Source: Cricetomys ansorgei (lineage: Eukaryota > Chordata > Mammalia > Rodentia > Nesomyidae). Taken from it: a DNA stretch of 64,000 nt. Both the position numbers and the translations under genes were made by a program. Under the pieces are notes generated by a model that saw nothing but the letters and a program-made list of their open reading frames with translations, searched no databases and had not been told where the DNA came from. The stretch covers positions 1 to 64,000 of the forward strand of contig JAMJFZ010000817.1 of the NCBI GenBank assembly GCA_026225945.1. The letters are read 5' to 3'. Shown piece by piece: positions 61,031 through 64,000 of the stretch. Every line of letters starts with the position of its first letter. Positions within the stretch are counted from its first letter, which is position 1.

Positions 61031-64000
61031 ATGTTCTTCACGCTCCACATTGGTTGTGCCCGCTGCATGAGAATTGCTGCCTCATATGCACAGGCCCTGT
61101 TAGAACCTTCTGTTTCTCTTAAGTGTTTGGGTGCTCAGGATCAAACCCAGGACTTTGTGAATCCTGGAGAGGTACGATCCAAACATTTCCTTTGCTTTCC
61201 TTTCGTTTCCTTTCCTTGTCTTTTCTATTCATTCCCTTTCAGTTTTTTGAGATAGGATCTATCTGAGCTCCCCTCACAGACAACCCATGCTTCTGCTTCA
61301 AGCACTGTTGCAGCTCGGTGACAGGCCCATGTCCACAAGCGTGGCAGAACGTTTCTACCAGCAATGAAGAAATCAGATGATGGAGATGTGCTGGCATCCA
61401 AAGGGAGAGTTGTTTTCTACAAAATCACCTCCAGAGCATTTATGATGCCTGCTTGCCCTAGCAGGGGCCTGGATTCAGTACTCAGTGTCTACATGCTAGC
61501 TCCTACATGTGGCTACCGTTCCAGTGGTTCGAACATCCAGTCTGCTGACCCTTGAAAGAAGCAGCTGGTGTAAGTGAAAAAGCTGACATTGACCCATAAT
61601 GGAGGAGGGCTCCTTGATCTTGCCTACTGCAAAGATGCAAAGGGGAGCATCAGCCACAAGTTCCTGTGAGCAGAAAGAACCCGGGACAAAACAGGAAGGG
61701 GTTCGTGGAATTTAAGAACAGGGACCCAGTGGCTCAGCAGAAGGATCAGGAGTCACGGGTGGGAGTGCAAATGAGCAGGGTCTGAAGAAGGGAGGTTTTC
61801 AGGGCAGCGAGAAGAGGCTATCCATGTGTCCCGAAGGGTCCCTGAATGGATTCTCTGAACCCTTCTGCCCCAGCAATGAGCTTGTTTGCTCATTGCTGGG
61901 GCAGAAGGGTTCAGAGTCCAGGCGTGAAGGAGCCTCCGTGGAAGTTGCCTGCCTCCGCAGAGTTAGCCAGGAGCCAAATGTTGGCACTTGAGCCCCAGTT
62001 GAAAGTTACTGCCTTGGTCTCAAGCCGGTCTGGAAGCTTAACCCTCGCGTCACAGGGGACTGGAGATGTTTTGGAAGGCATTTGCATGCCTGTGTCTCAG
62101 GGAAACACGGTCGGTTTGCCCGAAATAGTGGATTCCGTGATTGGAACAGTGCATGGCGTTTCTCGATTTACAGGACAAAGTCAGAAATGAACACCACATC
62201 CTGAGGGGATCGTCGTGGGCTTGGAAAGATCATTGACATCTGTTCTTGGCAAAAGGGGTCATAAAATAAAATGGCCAAAGCGGCTGTTTACAAGTCCGAA
62301 GTGACCCTACAATATTTGATTCAGGACCCACAAAATACCGACTCTCCACAATCACTACGGTCTGATCACGATCTGCTGTCGAGCATGATTCAGTCAGCTG
62401 TGACTTGTTTCTACACAGTGGTTGTCAAACTTCCTGCGACTGCCACACTTGAAGACAATTCCTCGTGTTGTGAGAACCCCAACAATGAAATTATTCTGTT
62501 GCTAACTTGTAAGTGTTGTTTTGCAAAGCTACTTCTATCAAACGTATTGCAAATGTCTGACATGCAGCAGTTCTTAATCGAAACCTGGGACACAGTCGCT
62601 CAAGCCCCAACTGGCTTGAGCCCCTCAGCATGAGAATTGCTGGCCTATATGCACAGGCCCTTTTATAACCTTTGGTTTCCTTTAAGTGGTTGAGTGTTCA
62701 GAATCAAACCCAGGACTTTGTGAATACTTGAGAGGTACGACCCGAACCTTTTCTTCCTTTTTTCCTTTTCATTTCTTTTCCTTCTTTCTTTTCTATTGTT
62801 TCGTTTCTAAATTTCCGAGTCAGGATCGTTCCTGGTTCTCTGCTCATACATTCCATCCTTCCGACTCAGTCACCCTTGTGTTTCGGTACAGGCTGTGTCC
62901 CCAAGCATTGCAGACCTTCTTCCAAACAATGATGGGATCAGAAGGTGGAGATGTGCAGGCATCATATATGAGAATTTTTTTCTCCAAGAAAACCTGCAAG
63001 CGTTTATGATGTCTGAGTGACCTCGCAGGGGCCTGGATTCAGTCCTCAGCATCTAGATGGTAGCCGCTCTATGTGGCTACCTTTGCAGAAGTTCCAACAT
63101 CCACATTGGTGACCCCTGCAGAGACCAGCTCCTGTAAGTTAAAAAGCTGACATTGACCCGTAATGGTGGAGGGCTCCTTGATCTTGCCCCGGGGAAAAAA
63201 GCAAAGAGTAGAGTCAGCCACAAGATCTTGTAAGCAGAAAGAACCAGGGAAAGGACCGGAAGGGGTTCCTGGAATTTTAGAGAGAGGACCCTGGGGCTCA
63301 GCAGGAGGATCAGGACGCACGGGTGAGGGTGCGCCTGAGCATAGTCAGAAGAAGGGAGGTTCTCATGGCGGCGAGAAGAGGCTCACCACGTGTCCAGAAG
63401 GGTCCTTGAATGAATTCTCTGAACCCTTCTGCCCCAGCCATGAGCAGTTACTGCTCATGGCTGGGGCAGAAGGGTTCAGAGGGCAACCATGAAGGCAACT
63501 CCCTGGAAGCTGCCTGCCTCCGCAGTGGCAGTCTGCTGCCACACGGTGGCGCACGTGTCCCACTTGATAGTAACTGCATCTGTCTCAAGCTGGTCTGGAG
63601 GCTGAACCCTAGCTTCACAGGGGACTGGAGATGTTTTTGAAGCCATTCACATGATTGTGTCTCATGGACACACAGTCGGTTTGCCCGAAATAGTGTATTC
63701 CATGGTGGGAACAACGCATGGCGCTTCTCGAGTTACAGGACAAAGTTCAGAAATGAACACCACATCCTGAGGGGATCAGCGTTGGGTTCGAAAGAACATT
63801 GACACCTGTTCATGGCAAAAGGGGTCATAAAGAGAAATGACCAAAGTGGCTGTTTACATGTCCGAAATGCCCCTACAATATTTGATTCAGGACCCCCAGT
63901 ATAGCAAGTCTCCACAATCACTAAGGGCTGATCATGATCTGCTATGGAGCATGATTCACTCAGGTGTGACTTATTTCTACACAGTGGTTCTCAACCTTCC
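61031..64000 (+). repeat. Unit 19 (A-B), cut by window end
   Basis: T variant in A; CAGGACCCCC in B. A private G to A at 63396 (TGTCCAGAAGG) lies at the site deleted by one base in units 0 and 7. The unit stops about 158 bases short of full length because the window ends, so the array continues to the right. Confidence 0.94.

Larger units (their letters stand above)
1..64000. repeat. Higher-order satellite array, ~3.13-kb unit
   Basis: The whole window is a head-to-tail tandem array. A landmark in monomer A (the ATG of ATGTTCTTCACGC) falls at 3130, 6258, 9386, 12514, 15642, 23495, 26622, 29752, 32880, 36008, 39136, 42263, 45391, 48519, 51647, 54774, 57902 and 61031, so steps are 3127-3130 bp outside one irregular patch. 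Each unit holds two diverged monomers, A then B, in the same orientation. Unit copies are almost identical, with zero to four single-base differences each, while A and B share roughly 80% by eye. That contrast is the usual mark of a higher-order repeat kept uniform by unequal exchange or conversion. No unique sequence interrupts the array. Host and chromosomal location cannot be read from the sequence; the embedded repeats suggest a rodent. Confidence 0.97.

Noticed and set aside
1..64000. CRISPR array or bacterial repeat system
   Set aside because: Repeats are kilobases long and contiguous with no spacers. Embedded SINE and hAT remnants point to a mammal.
1..64000. CENP-B box, which would suggest a centromeric satellite
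   Set aside because: I scanned one unit on both strands for TTCG....A..CGGG and saw no match, so centromere identity is not supported by this motif.

Overview
The window is one uninterrupted block of kilobase-scale satellite DNA, and I find no protein-coding gene in it. The repeating unit is about 3,128 bp long and recurs from the first base to the last. Each unit is a dimer of two related monomers, here called A (about 1,563 bp) and B (about 1,565 bp). By eye A and B agree at roughly four bases in five. Copies of the same unit differ from each other at only zero to four single bases per 3.1 kb. This is a higher-order repeat: an old monomer duplication, followed by recent amplification of the A-B pair.

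The organism is most likely a rodent, probably a muroid. Each monomer contains what look like eroded copies of rodent interspersed repeats: a tRNA-like ID-type block, a pyrimidine tract and a B1-like block in reverse orientation, then a B2/B3-like segment in forward orientation, and an element with the ends and body I associate with the rodent hAT element URR1. These identifications are from memory of the families and need a Dfam or RepeatMasker run. Between the B3-like and URR1-like parts lies about 860 bp that I cannot assign.

Layout: six units start regularly (1-18771), and the sixth ends in a B-to-A chimera. An irregular patch of about 5 kb follows. It runs through B-to-A junction 1 (18520-18534), one atypical long A-type monomer (A*, 18772-20354), B-to-A junction 2 (20649-20653) and one ordinary B monomer. 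The stretch 15642-23494 therefore holds five monomers instead of four or six, so the array changes register by one monomer. Thirteen regular units follow (23495-64000), the last cut by the window end. The array runs beyond the right edge, and probably beyond the left.

The strongest structural signal is a long near-perfect palindrome at the same place in every monomer: a 29-bp stem with a 6-nt loop in A, and a 31-bp stem with a 3-nt loop in B. Forty of 41 copies are perfect, and A and B differ by a paired (compensatory) change. Only the atypical A* copy is imperfect. A* also keeps bases that A or B has lost, so it may be a relic of the ancestral monomer.

The short open frames across the window are repeated shadows that run through transposon remnants and show no recognisable domain. 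I see no rRNA, functional tRNA, CRISPR or promoter evidence.
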